From the NCBI GenBank assembly GCA_013115145.1, contig JAAPAO010000097.1:1-64000 (forward strand): a stretch of DNA of 64,000 nt. Direction: 5' to 3'. The position numbers and the translations under genes were made by a program. Each line of letters starts with the position of its first letter. The stretch's first letter is position 1. Shown here in pieces: positions 1-12,721 of the stretch. The DNA comes from Perkinsus chesapeaki (taxonomy: Eukaryota > Perkinsozoa > Perkinsida > Perkinsidae). The notes under the pieces are model-generated. The model was given only the letters and a program-made list of their open reading frames with translations. It was not told where the DNA came from and ran no database searches.

Positions 1-758
1 TCTTAACATAAATCTCGCTCGCCTGTCGAAATAGAAGTTACTATTGTCGAAATAGGCGTTGAAAAGGTGTAGTCTTCGCTAGGACTAGCTAGTGCACAGT
101 CTAAGCTCGTGCAGCACGAGTCATGCTGACGTAGTCATCAGGAATGATGGAGCCAAGTTCGTATCCTTCACAGCTTTTGCTTATTCCATCACCTTGCAAT
201 CTACTCCCACATGTGGGTCGTCCATTATGGGGCTCCCATCAGTGATGGGCCATCACTCAATTAATGAACGTTATGCGTAACTCTTCTCCCTTCGCCAAAT
301 CCTTCTAACTAGTTCTTTCATTTTACTGGTCTTGTGACGGCTGCCCATTAAGCATACCGGCTGAGCTGTCGGCAATATCGTTACGACACTATTAATGAAC
401 CTCTAGTAGCGGGATTCTGAGAAAAAATAAAACTGACTCCCAAATAAACTGGATCAGGGGCCGCTAAAGGCGATCCTTTCCTGCTGGATTTAATGATCGT
501 AGCAGCACTGTCCTACTGGGACGGTATAGTAAATGTTGTGTGTGAAACTCACTGTTACAAGCACAACTCAGTTATATGAACTAAGTTTTAGTACTAAACC
601 GGGTACTGCAAGATTTCTACTCACTACGACATAACCACTAAAAGCATCCTTAAGGGACATCATTGGTACTATTTACTCCTGACGTTTCGACTTAACAAAG
701 TTATTAATATTTTCCGTATAGACTGAATCAAGACTGGCGCCTCAGGACTCACGATTTC
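1..758. other. Left edge, no gene supported
   Basis: No exon with convincing codon structure or splice sites was found on either strand. The short open frames here do not resemble known proteins. It may be the 3' flank of the small secreted-protein gene that starts near 1231 on the minus strand. Confidence 0.4.
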
Positions 759-1231
759 TTAGTCGATATGAGTTAGCTCCCAGTGTGTATCACAGCCATC
801 GAGAACCATCTTGCCATCCTTCGGGTATGCATTCCAGCTACAATCATCACCCACACGGACATCTTCTGCTACTTCATTCAGGCATTTGGTGGTGGGATCG
901 TCCGTCGGAGAAATCGAATCAAGTTGATTCAATCAACTTGGTAAAGTACGCCGCCGCTGTTCTCATTTCCATTAGTCTTGCCGAGCACTTCCGATACGCC
1001 GTACATGAAGTAGCAGTTGACGCAGGTGCCCCGATTAGTTCCCCTCTCCAGCTCAACGTCGGCCATAATTTCCATCTCAGACGAGCTCTTCACAGTCATA
1101 ATGCAAAAGAAGCGATAGTCGTTATCCCATCCATCGTACTCGCCGAGGGCAGCCACCTCCGCTAGTTGAGGCTCAACTAGGAGGCAAATAATAACCGTCA
1201 CTTGAAATAAATTATAAGGTGTCATTCTCAT
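759..1231 (-). CDS. Small secreted Cys-containing protein (two exons, tentative)
   Basis: The frame from the ATG at 1231 (or 1225) begins with a hydrophobic signal-peptide-like stretch (residues ~5-22, rich in V, I, L and C). It continues as a compact domain with DGWDNDYRFFC and GTCVNCYF segments, ending near 938. A second open segment, about 855 to 759 with the TAA at 761-759, has more Cys (GDDCSW, LDGCDTH). The two cannot be joined with a standard GT-AG intron in phase. The first exon ends in a perfect palindrome at 921-939, so the junction may be non-canonical. No family recognised; the likely location is secreted or parasitophorous. A second palindrome at 1162-1180 lies inside the signal-peptide-coding region. 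Confidence 0.4.
921..939. repeat. Perfect palindrome with 1-nt centre (9+1+9)
   Basis: Arms AAGTTGATT and AATCAACTT flank a single C. It sits at the presumed exon-intron edge of the secreted-protein gene. Confidence 0.9.
1162..1180. repeat. Perfect palindrome with 1-nt centre (9+1+9)
   Basis: Arms CTAGTTGAG and CTCAACTAG flank a single G. It lies within the putative signal-peptide-coding exon. Confidence 0.9.
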
Positions 1232-1566
1232 ATTAAAAAGTTGGTAGACTTGGTGTGGACAACTTTCGGAGATATGGGAGTGATTGGGCTCTAGTGAAGT
1301 TTGGAATCGCACCACAGCACAAAGCTTTTTTTGTTACTGTACAAGACGTAACAAATTTATCGTTACTTCTTTTGATGGGAGTGAGCGCCCTTCGCACAAC
1401 GCTTACGATAAAATCGCACACAACTTGTGCGCAAAAGCTGGAAGAAACACAGGAACTTATTTTGCTTATTCCATGATTGAATTTCCATCATCCCTCCGCT
1501 CTTTGCCCAGAAGTTTCAGTATCCCAGCACATGATGCTCTGATGAAAATCGTATTATTATCCATCG

Positions 1567-2085
1567 TCACCTATACCAATCCTTAGTGGATCGGTTTACC
1601 AGGCTTAATGGATCCTGCGACACCTCGAGAAGAGGTCTCGATGTCGCCGACCCTTGAAAATTATACAAGTGCTGGAGCACTGAGTTGGTGCCACACCAGC
1701 CATTAAAGCCGTTGCACTGTACTGTGCTCTGGTCGACCTCCCATCTGAATGATGGACAGGTATCAAAGTACGCCCGAAGGCGGGACACATGGCTACCTAC
1801 TACCGGAAAACGATAACAGCGGTAGGAGCCATATCAGGATTAGGTATCTGAGTGCCGTAGTCTCTCCAGCAACTCAAATACATACTTACACATAGTCACC
1901 AGGGAACCGCGGAGCTTTGGATCCACCGTGTACTTGTACAAGTACTTCGGTACGTAAAGGTTAGACGCTTTACGTGCTCCATCCAGAAGCGGACAATCCC
2001 TGATCCTCGATCCTAGATAAGAGCTCGCGGATGAGGCTTGTGCTGGCTCGCCGTTTGCGCCGTGAAGTTCACTATTTCCCGACAA
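1567..2085 (-). CDS. Hypothetical protein fragments
   Basis: Two open segments on the minus strand, 2085-1840 and about 1788-1567, look like exons of one gene. The first includes a basic, aromatic stretch (YVPKYLYKYTVDPKLRG) and the second contains three Cys and several aromatics. No start, family or splice junction could be fixed. It could instead be upstream sequence of the secreted protein at 1231. Confidence 0.22.
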
Positions 2086-2552
2086 GATGGCTCCCTCCGC
2101 ACAAAGGCCACTCAGTGATGATTATGTGCTCATTTTACGTTATTATTTCTTTGCTGTGATGACGCAGTGGCGCCCGTAGGGCTACTGTTATACAAGCTGT
2201 GGTATTTATCCATTTTTCTTGATTTAGAGCCCTTGTAGATTGGGCTGCTCTGTCTCTCCATTGTCGAAAGAAAAGTAGCATGTGAATACGTGGGAGTTGG
2301 TCCGCACGCAGGCGATAGGCGCCATAATCGATTATTGCTTATAAAAGCTTCAGACCAACTAAGAAATTGTTAAGTAGATTTCCCCACTCGGGCCTAAGTG
2401 TCGAATTGACTAACACTGTCTGTCAACAGTATTGGTAGTACATTATATATTTCTATTTTCTCACAATGAACCTTCCTGTGTCGCGTTATATGTGATAAAG
2501 GCTCCATTACTGAAGAACTCAAGATGAATTATGAAACCATGAGACTAATTTA
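2086..2552. other. Spacer between hypothetical exons and the TBCD 3' end
   Basis: No coding exon or RNA gene seen. It is presumably the 3' flank of TBCD, whose stop codon is at 2553. Confidence 0.5.
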
Positions 2553-5500
2553 TCATCCGTATTCTTCCCTAACGAAATCAGCATAATCGAAAGTATTATT
2601 TTGCGCCTTCGTCGCTCGCGGCAGTTTCTCTTGGACGGCCGGCGGCTCAACTCCAATCAAATAACATATCTTTGAGTGGGCGGACTCCCATTGCGGCCGT
2701 CCCTCAGTCCAATCGGTCTCAATGAGCAACTCGGAAATATCTTCATCCATAACGCCGTCTGCGCACTGTAAAGATTTTTCATATATCATTTTGGCGGTGG
2801 GATGTCGGACTTTGGGGAACTCGTGGCATAGCAATCGACAGAACAATGCGGTCTCGGCTATCTTTTTAGCTTCGGCGGGTATCGGATAAACCCCAAAATA
2901 AATGGATGAAAAGCAACCAGCGCACTCTCGCAATTTAGTAACATTCCGAGACCCTCGGCACTCAGCCAGCGTAGCGCTGGCCAACTCGGACACCTGCCCC
3001 TCAGAAAGGGAGAGCAGCTCGCGGTCGATGAGGAGCTGAAGCGTTGTCAGCCACGGTATAGCGAAGCGGCCATCTCGATCAGCACGCGTGGGGAAGACCA
3101 ATACAGTTGAGACTGACTTATGTAATGTGAGCAAGAGATCAGTCAGAAGTCGCTGCCACTTCTCGCCAGACTTGAGAACTTCGATGAGCGCTTCGGAGGC
3201 TTCACGAGAAACAGCGTGAGAGAGACAACCAGCAGACGATACCAAAGAGGATAGAATCGTAAGCTTTTCACGGGGTTCGCTGAACTTGGCAATCGACCGC
3301 AAACCGGTTGAGAAAATATTCATTTTGGAATCATTCCGGTAGAGCTCTAAGACGTCAGCGCAGACAGTAGGAATGTCCGAGATTTGAGATGTCCGCAAAG
3401 GGGGAACAACTTCGAGTGGAATCTTTGGAGGCGCCTCGAAGCCTTTCCGGATGGACTTGTACACCTGCACATCAGGCCATTGAAATAATTTCCTACAATA
3501 AGCATGTTCCGCAGGTAAATGGACATTCTTCGTCGAGTTTTAATAATTTCAGAGTGAAAGCTGAAGTGTAATTATCAATAGCGACGTGCTTAATATTAGT
3601 ATGAACCAATTAAAAGTGTTAATAATTTACAACAGACGTCAATTCAAATCCACTTGCTTGAAAGGAATAAACGATTCTTGAATCCTACCTCGTCGCATGC
3701 GTCTCCGCGGCTCCCGTCAGCCTCAGCGAGTGCCCTGAGCCCTTCGCTCGAGACCAGTCTGACATGGTCTAATCTGCTCACACTTGCCGCAATCAAGCTA
3801 GCGAGTGCCGCTTCACACAACAGAGCTGATCGCCAGCTTGAGGAGGTCTCCGTCGACAAAGCAGCGCCAATCAAAATCGCAAGTCCTCTAGCTGAGTCTT
3901 CCCTGACCCAACGACCGACATCTCCTCGACTATCAGTTGCATAGTCCACGACGACACACCGCAGCAACGCCCTAACAATGCGCTCGGCACACTCGGATTT
4001 ATCCCGGACAATTTCCAATCGAGCGACTGCCAGCAGACCAACAACAGCCCATCGCCTGGTCTCAGCATCAACCAGGTCACCCGAGATCGGATGGTCGGGC
4101 CACGCGTTGGCTTCCTCTACGAACATCGAAACGACCTCAGGCTTCACCGGCTCGGTGCGCGCCCGACTGAGCAACGCCAAGGCTAAAACATATCCGCGCC
4201 GAGCGGCCACATTCTCCTCCGAGACTTGCAAATTCTTCAGATATTCTTCCTCCACTTTATCTATCTCCCCCGATGTAATCTCACCGGGGCGCTTTACCGC
4301 AAGAGCCATCAACGCTTCAGCGGCGGCAATTTGGACCTGGAAAAGGCGGAGCGAAGTTTTTTAATCGATATCTTATGGAGCCTACCGCTGCTGTGAAGTG
4401 CCTTATGCTGGAGTTAATGCTCTGAATGTATCTCGGGATGGTGTTGGCTTTTAAAGGAATTGAGTTCCGAGCCTGATAGGGAAAAATGTAACCATGTAAA
4501 CAACGCTAGCGCGCCACACAGTACCATCGACGCTTAAAAGGATTTGAAGCGCATTTGAGGTGCGGAAGGGCCCTTTTTGCGGCGACTTACGTAAAAGATA
4601 GCCTGGACGAGTGAACAAGCAGCGGCACGGATCATCTCTCCTCCTCTCCCACGATAGAGTCGAGCCTTCTCGATCTTGGGGACGATGTTACGAATTGAAG
4701 TAATGGAGGCATCATCCAGTACTTTACGAGGCTCGTCTTGTAGCACCTGAGTGTCAATAATAATGTCATCTTTGCCAGTGCCGAAATAGTTCATATGAAA
4801 GTTAATCCTATTAGAAATAGAGAATCCCGCGGGTAGCAGCTTGACGAAGTGCCCATGAACCTTGCAGTGCGTTACACGAATCATTCGATTCCGTATGGAA
4901 ATAATAATACCAATTTCCTATACTGGGAACGGATGTCAATTTTCGACTCTGGTGCCGTGAATTCCACGCACATTGTGCGTGAAATCTCTCAATACTGAGA
5001 GATCTCTCTCTCAGATGCTGACTTAATCTTCCCATGGTGGTGGCCGAAAAGTGGGAGAAATGGTTGTCAATTTGACACGCTGACTAGTCACGTCGATTCT
5101 TGCCCGACAGTAGCAAAAAACGCTCATGTAGCATTATTCCCGGAAAAATATTTTTCCTTTGGGAAATTTGAAACTTCCTACTTTCAACCACCCTGAATCT
5201 TCGTAGAGAATGAAGTCAAATCTGTGTGGGGAAAATTGCACGGCTTCCTCAATCAACCAACAAGCACTTTCTTCACCCGGCAGGCCCTCGGATGCGGTCC
5301 GCATCACGCGGAACACATCCGGTATAGAATCTAGAGTCTAAATTCTACCGAAGAAAGCACCCACGCCGTGAGTGAGTCACAGTGACTCAGTCGCAGCCCG
5401 TAAAGGCGTGTAGTAAACAGCAGCCCGGCACTGAACGCATTTTAATGAAAAGAATACTTGCTCGCATAGGCCTTATTCGATCAGCAGAACTACAAGGGGA

Positions 5501-8500
5501 ACGGGTTATTACTCCTGTCAATGTACTCTTACGCGTCGTGCTATTATAAAGATCTTACCAGTCTCTCACAAGCCACAACGATCTCGGCAACTGCAAGGAG
5601 TGCTCCATGGCGAACTGTGGTGGGATGAGAGGCGGCCTCTTCAAGACAGGCCGGTAACAGCTTCTGCGATATATACTGAAAGGCGTGGGTTCGATCCCGG
5701 CATGCAGTATTTTTAGTGCACCTCTGTTAGTTGTATTTCACTGGTGAACGGAACCAAGGTGCCAATGCTCCTTGCTGCAAGCTCTCGAGCTCCCTTATCA
5801 TTGCTCCTAAGATGATACACGTACCTTTCCCAGCAGATCTGCACTAGTTAAATAATATAAATCTGTGGTGCGATCCGAACCTCTGCGACGCACTTTAACG
5901 GAAAAACCTATTTTCTAATGACCTCCCCTAATTTCAGCACACACTATCGCATTTTAGTATGATCCGCCAGAATTGAGTGAATCATGAACAGAACTAGTAG
6001 AGGTACGTCGGACGCTCCGAGAAGGGATTTATTGTTTTATTTTGGCCTAGGAACATATGTGCAATCGACTTTCGAATTTCCGCCCCGGAAACATCTTTTG
6101 ACTATCGAAGAGCACGTTTACCGGACGATAGATGACTAACCCCACCTTATCTACAAGCAGGTATTGAGCACCTACTCACTAGAACACATCTGCGCGGTTG
6201 CGAACTACAATTACATTTTATGGAAAATCTAGTCTCGATCAGTGCTTGCTCGTTAGACCTACTTAAGATGCAATCCAATGAGATGATCCAGCACAAAGGG
6301 AACCAGCTCAGGATCGCTGCCTGAAAGCTTGCCTGAGAATATAGTGCTAACAGATCTCTAAATAAGAGCTCATACCAACAACTTCGCCTAGAAGAGTCGT
6401 GGCAGCATAAGTCCTATTGGCAACCGTCCAGTAATCCACCAGATTCACAAATAGGAACCCGGCATCCTCAGCGCTTGTACAGCCCAAACGCCCCACAATC
6501 TCCTGGGCGGCTGCAGAGGCCGCACGTCGTACGACTATACTTGGATCAAGAAGGGAGGAGCAGATCTGAAGTACGCCGGTAATGACCTATAATTACTTCA
6601 AACCAGACAACCACCGGCTTGCTCAAGAATCGAGCCTTCTTGAGCCAGTAAACTCAAGCGCAGTAATATTTACTATCTCAATCAACATCGAATACGTTTA
6701 ATGAGTTATATTTCACTAACACGATAATACAATACACAGTAAGGGGTAAGAAGTATTTTAGGGCTTGCAATTTCGAAAGTTTTGGTGCGCAGCCTTCATC
6801 ATCTGTGAGAGGTGACCAGCAGAGGCTTGGATCCCTTACACGTTTTGCCTTATGGGCCTAGCCTCTGGAAGATTTCAGTCGGTATGGCTTTGCGAATCCC
6901 ACAGTATCCTTGCGAGGTGCACGCCCCATAGAGTTACTTGACCGAATCCCCCCACAGACGGGTAAATGCGTCAAAAAACACAGTACTTTCGAACAAGAAC
7001 GTATTCCACAGCGGAGGCCTGTTACCAGTAGTCGAAGCACCATACTTAGGTTCTTTTGAACGATATCTCTTTGACAGACTCCCCGAGCAACAGCCCACAG
7101 AATATAACACGCGGCGTCCCGGGCAGCTGGAAGTGGCTGGCATTCAAATGCTGGCCTTGCCACCTTCGATAAGAGCTCGCCCAAAGCCTCGGGAGTTTTA
7201 AATGCAAGAGCCGTCGATCCCAATCTGAAACGAAACCCTTACGGAACACCTGAAGAGCCCTGAACCTGAACCTGCTGGCGGCCGTTGAGTATGTATTTTA
7301 TGATTTCGTCCGGAAACCGTGCGGAAGTCCCTTAGGGAAAGCAGATGCGACAATTGTTTGAACCTTGCCCGAATCGTTTTCATATGCCCCAACATTCATG
7401 CCCCTCGCGAGGAAACCGAGCGCGAGTTCAACGGAGACATACCTCCGAATCATCTCAGCTACAGCCAAGCTGGTGCCGTGCATCCTGTGGGCGCTTCCCA
7501 GAGTTCTTATTCCGTCATCTTCATCAGGGGTAAGCGCCGTCAGGACGTCAACTGCTGCGGACGATGGTAGGACATTAGCAATGCGCCCAAGGGCCTGAGA
7601 GCGAGCCATGTGTCAGGGAGGGAGCGTCCGCTTCATCTCGGATCAACGAGGAAGAAAATTTCGGATGGATTCATGAAGATTGGTGATCTCTTAAAAGTAC
7701 TGAAGGGGTATGTCATTTTCACGATGTGATTGGGAAAGATTACAGGACTCAGCTGAGCAGAGCTAAAGATGATCCGGCGGGACAAGACCAGCCACTGGAT
7801 GCGAAAATGAGACTACCTTGGCAGCAGTCCACCTCACAACAGTGACCGGGTCCTCCAATGAAGACAGGAGCAAATCGCCGATAACATCCTCTACCTGAGG
7901 AAATATCAACCACCGATCAACCAATATCTCCCACACCCCCGATAATACCAAGCTCTGAACAGATTCTCGCATAACAAATTCCCCATCTTGACCTTGTCGC
8001 TTCACCACATCAGGTGGTGCAAGATCTTGCTTCGACTGGCCATTGCAAAGTCGGCGACCGCCAGCCTGACGGTATCTGAGCCACGCTCGAGTCTGGTGAA
8101 CACATGCGAAGCACGAGAAAGGTGAACGGCCCAACCTGACTTGGGATTCGGGGTGTGCCCGACAGAATTTCTAATTCTGCAAAACAGAGCCGCTAAACTT
8201 GGCTCGACTGAACTCTATCAGAGAGATATGATCAACTGCTGTCTCGGACAAACAGAGCACAGCGTCGTAGGTCTTCAACATTTCCAACCAATCGACTATC
8301 CGCAAAGGACACTGTCCTTGGGACAGCATCATCTGTGTACTGGGATCCCGAGGATCTCATTTTGTTCAGCATGCATCACTGAACTGACATCCTCAATATT
8401 CGATTATTGTAAAGCACGACAAAGCTGTGATGGGAAAGAGACGCTCGTCCAGCGCATGCGTCAATCTCGTGTCACCGTGTACATGCGTACGATAGTAGGG

Positions 8501-11093
8501 GAGCCGCTGAAGGTGGTTGAGGCCTCCCTGAGTTAAGGTCCGAGAGTTTCAAGCTCGTTATTGCCAAAGGTCTGAGTTACTAAAACCAGATTTCGGTGGC
8601 CATGGCCAGGCAATAAAATGACATTGTGAGGGGTAATACAGCGTTAGCAAGTTCGATACTACATACTGTCTCATCCAGTGAAGAGGGAAAGAGTTATCCT
8701 GTGAGATAATATTAGTCCAATTTTCACATCAGTATTGTTGCAATTTTGTATATGTATTTGTTCTTCGTAAATGTGTATCTTTGTACTGTATTTTTATTTG
8801 TATTTTTTATTTTAATATTTGTAATGTACATAGTATGCTTAACATATAAACATACCAAATTATCATACTGCATACTTTCCATGCCAAAATTTTCAAAATG
8901 TCACTGACCTCCATTCCTGTCGAGCCTGACGGACGTCATCAGGGCATTCCCGATCGACCAATTCAGCGCATATCCGTCCGCACAACCCTACCACAATCTT
9001 CTTCTTAGGAACGCCACGAATTTCTGACAAACTCGCTGTGACCAGAGATGGTCGTACAATGCTTACCCCAGAGATGGGAACTACCTCGTACGATTGATAT
9101 CAGCTCATCATTCGGCATATTGCGGAGAGTTGATAACTTACCCAGCTGCTGAGCTACAAGCATTCTTGACCATTTGTTATCATTTGACCAACCCTGAGAT
9201 ACCAAAATATTCTTTAACGCGTTTGGGAAAATAGGCGATATTTTTGGTAGTATAAAATACGGAAGCATGCTGCTCTTGGGGGATTGAAGCGACCTTTTCC
9301 TTAGTACTTTAACGATGAAAACAAGCAATAATCGAGAGAGTAACGGTGATGAAGGTTAATTGAGTTAGTTGGGGCGAATCCAAAAAGCCGAGGCCCGTGG
9401 GGTCGTATTCGAACTATTGCTCCCGAGAAGGTACATGTTCCCTATCAAACATCCCATAGTAGCACCGATGATGATAAAGAATAAAGGATAAGAAGAGCTT
9501 AGAAATACTGAAAACAAACGACTAAAATTTTCAGTTGTAAATAAAGTAATGAACTTCCAGGATGCACAGTGTGAAGTAACTGGGGGAAGGATATACACTT
9601 TTACACTTTTACTTAATTGACCATTGAGCTGCTCCTTACATTGATCTGTCTGAAGAAGTCCTCCTTAACACTGTTATCGTTGATATCCTCCCTCGCTATC
9701 AATCGAGCTAGACATAACGCTGCTGCACGATGAAGCCGTTCGCAATGTCCAATCAACGCCGATGAACAACTAATAATGAAACGGTTAATCGATTTCATTG
9801 AATACGCCCTTAAACATGAGCAACACCACTTTACTTTATCTAGTATGAAATGGATATCTTCAACAAGTTCAGATATATCCTTGCCAAGCTATCAAACGAT
9901 TATCGTGAAATTGATTTATCATTGGTTTTTGGTAGCAGTCATCCCAAACAGTAAGCTATACAATTTTGAGCTCCAATAATATTGGATACTCCAAATCTTT
10001 CGTAACAAATCACGACGTGTATCAAATCTCACTTCAGCCTCGTCTCCAGCCCCCTATGCGTCGTACTCACTAGAACGACTAACCCTACCAGACATTTACA
10101 CTTTATACCAGTAAGATTCTCCTGTCGAAATGATGCAATAATATTACCGACATAATAGGTCTTCGTGACGAATACTCCGAGCTCGGAGGGTTTGCAAATC
10201 GTTAACAAACTTTGTTGGGATGCCGCAGGTTCGATTCCCAGGCCGGGCTTTTTTTGCCAAGAAATATTTTTCGGACGTAAAAGTCTAATATCTTCTGACT
10301 TTCGTAAACCTGTCATTCGTATTCCTCCCAGTCGAATGGCGTATATCACGTAACCTCTTCAGATGATCGAGGTAGATAATTTGTACAAACGCACAAACTA
10401 CTAGCGCCCCGGTCGCTTTTCTCAATCCGCAAATTACAGTAATAACAGTTTAGCTGTACACAGAGACAATGGCTGTATTATTATTTATATTTATTTAATA
10501 ACATTATATACAATAACAATATTATTATCTGCAAACCTATACGGTCCAAATTTTCCTAAATTCTCCTACCATTTTCCTATTCTCTCTGGGACGTTTGCTG
10601 TAGGCCATGCGGTGAAGGGAAAAGGTGCCAATAATAGTACAGATAACCATACTAGCATCACAAACCTAAATAAAGAAGAAATGTCCGGAGCGACTCGATA
10701 TCGGACGGGATGATTATACGATTATATAATTTACATAGTTACCTCATGTCAAAATTTCTCGAAAAAAATTTCTCGAAAAAAATTAAGTAAAAATGGGAAA
10801 AATGGGAAAAATGGGGAAATGGAAAAAATGGGAAAAATGGGGAAAATGGGGAAAAATTAAATAAATGGAAAGAATATATTAAATTGTGAGCGCGGAAATA
10901 TTCCACACTTCCACAGCACCAATGAGAAACATCTCGATAAAATCTCGATACCTTACTTTGATTCCCAACCTTCAATGACTTCCTCCTCTGTTGAGTTCAT
11001 CAATACAATTTCTTCCGCTTTAGTCAGTACCGGTTCAATAAGATTGATCTCATGAGGGAAATGTCCAAGAGGTGCACTGCCGAGACCGCGGAC
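2553..11093 (-). CDS. TBCD: Tubulin-folding cofactor D (TBCD)
   Basis: HEAT/ARM-repeat chaperone that takes beta-tubulin in the alpha/beta-tubulin folding pathway in the cytosol. Recognised exons (minus): 11093-10957 (FPHEINLIEPVL), ~9798-9640, 9193-9142, ~9030-8909, 8126-7829 (VEDVIGDLLLSSLEDPVTVVRW), 7594-7443 (GRIANVLP), ~7200-7080 (ARDAACYILWAVARG), 6586-6376 (VRRAASAAAQEIVGR), 6332-6263 (VLDHLIGLHLK), 5806-5722 (ARELAARSIG), 5675-5559 (VRHGALLAVAEI), 4746-4591 (ARLYRGRGGEMIR), 4336-3689 (DYATDSRGDVGRWVRE) and ~3527-2553 (C-terminus, CRLLCHEFPKVRHPTA). The order and motifs match TBCD throughout. The extreme N-terminus and the stretch between 10957 and 9800 were not resolved. Introns host a tRNA-like 46-nt intron (5676-5721), SINE-like repeats and palindromes. 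Confidence 0.93.
5373..5389. repeat. Palindrome with 1-nt centre (8+1+8)
   Basis: Arms TGAGTCAC and GTGACTCA flank a single A, in the TBCD intron between exons 5675-5559 and 4746-4591. Confidence 0.85.
5676..5721 (-). repeat. 46-nt TBCD intron made of a reversed tRNA 3'-half-like element
   Basis: The splice is supported by phase: GAG ends the upstream exon, TAT begins the next, and both flanks align with TBCD. Read on the plus strand, the intron holds a T-arm/B-box (GTGGGTTCGATCCC) followed by TATTTTT, a Pol III terminator-like run. The element therefore lies antisense to the gene and nearly fills the intron. Confidence 0.85.
8305..8319. repeat. Palindrome with 1-nt centre (7+1+7)
   Basis: Arms AAGGACA and TGTCCTT flank a single C, inside a TBCD intron. 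Confidence 0.7.
9388..9473. repeat. Dispersed repeat, copy 1
   Basis: About 85 nt nearly identical to 16331-16415, starting CCGAGGCCCGTGGGGTCGT and ending at GTAGCACCGATGATG. On the minus strand it contains AGTTCGAATACGACC, a degraded B-box-like sequence, followed by a CTTTTT run. It lies in the TBCD intron after exon 9798-9640. Confidence 0.85.
10156..10278 (+). repeat. SINE-like tRNA-related repeat, copy 1
   Basis: About 120 nt homologous to 15110-15228. It carries CTTCGTGACGAATA, a GAGCTCGG core and the B-box GCAGGTTCGATTCCCAGG, then a T7 run and an AAATATTTTT palindrome. It lies in the presumed TBCD intron, antisense to the gene. Confidence 0.75.
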
Positions 11094-12533
11094 CTGAGCA
11101 GTGTCAGAGAGCCATCATCGAGCCCCACAGAAATATGCCTTTCACGGATCGAAAAAGAGTTTCCCAATGCTGATGCTGATATATAGTTGAAATTTTGATA
11201 GAAAATGTTGCTAGACCAAAGGTAAATTCCAAATACATTCTGACACTGGCAACATCTGAAGCTGGTTAATGTATATGTCATTATACACAATCCTACAGGA
11301 CGCATCATAGCGGAGACCGGAATACGGTGTGCAGACCTAACGTACTCAGAAAGGCGAGTTTCGATCTAATTTTTTCTCGGACATATACCTACAACTTAGA
11401 CACGGACAGCGGCCTCGTTTTGGGAAAAATGTAAATTATTAAAAAAAGACCTTTTGAAATATATCTCACGATTCTATCAAGCAATTTGCAGAGAAATTCG
11501 CGTGCCAAAAAATACTGAAAAAAGTTGATAAAGATTTTCCTAGAAAAATCTCTCAGAACTAGCAAAGCTTGCTCCTGGTGATTTTTACAACTAGAAGGTT
11601 CGATAGGAATTTCCTAGTATCAGAAGATACCTTCTGGTAACACTTCTTATTTCATAGCGATTTTCTAGCACTAATAGGGTAGGATCTTGCGCCACTACCG
11701 ACTCAGGAATTTCTGGGACGATTTGATGACTCAGGAATTTCTGGGACGATTTGATGACTTAGAAATTTTCTTTCGCTTTGAGGGAAGGAAGATCCCTTCT
11801 GCTAGCACTTGCCTTTATAACTCACCTTGAATATTAAATATAGTATTGAGCAAACTAGATGGCAACTCTTACTCCAAACAATCTTACTAGACGTTACTTG
11901 ATCAACCAAAAAAGAGATAAATGGTGAAGTTAAAGAACTCATATGAGGATCCAATAGGGAACCTCTTTCTTGGTACCTGAGCTGAAAGGTTCAGGCAAAA
12001 TCTATTTCGATGAAATATCTTGTGCTGAGTTACTCAACAGTCCCAGCTGGAGACGATGAGATCGCCTTGCCGATGAGGAAATGCAACGAAATGGACTACA
12101 ATTGAGTAATATAAAGGTTACGTATTCGCATAGGTTAATATCATCCCACATATTATCATCCTCACGCTTATATAAATCGATTAATATAAAGCGGAACGTC
12201 CATTACTGGCAGATGGCAGTTCTACCAAAATAATAACAATAGATTACATCAAGTACTCACGAAAAATCATCATTGAACTAATCGTTATACTGGAAGAATA
12301 GTCAGCAAAGATTGACAGGCCATATAATTTTGTAATGGAGTTCATATCGATTCTGGCCCCCTGAATGCATATGGTCATAAGGGTCCAATGAATGTTGTGA
12401 TAATTATACCAGTTGCCACAGTTGCCATGGTGGATCGTAGTGTGACCATCTGTTAGGAGGTTTATGATTAAAAACTCAAAAACAATGTAGATCGAGTTTG
12501 TGTACAGCCCCCGCCACTTTCGATCCTAATTAC
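11094..12533. other. Upstream of the TBCD exons recognised; no gene resolved
   Basis: The N-terminal exon(s) of TBCD should lie here or just beyond but were not found. Contains an exact 28-nt tandem duplication at 11701-11756. The rest is AT-rich with no recognisable coding. Confidence 0.4.
11701..11756. repeat. 28-nt exact tandem duplication
   Basis: The unit starting ACTCAGGAATTTCTGGGACG is present twice head to tail with no mismatch. Confidence 0.95.
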
Positions 12534-12680
12534 GGTTCCAAGATATTTTTCAGGTCGTAACACATCCTTTGGCATTCACTGAGCGATTCTTCGAAATCCT
12601 CTCCAGCCATTTCGATGTCTCTTTCTTCGACCGCCAATGTTATTATCTTCTCAATGAGATCCAGTGCCTTAGCTTTCTCT
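12534..12680 (-). CDS. Orphan internal exon, unknown gene
   Basis: A 147-nt (49-codon) open segment sits between an acceptor (ATATTTTTAG) and a donor (GTAATTAG). It encodes an acidic, probably helical stretch starting EKAKALDLIEKIITLA, followed by ECQRMCYDLKN. It could be an N-terminal exon of TBCD or belong to a separate gene; no family was recognised. Confidence 0.4.
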
Positions 12681-12721
12681 CTAAAAATATAGCATATAGA
12701 AATTGGAAATTCGATGCCCAT

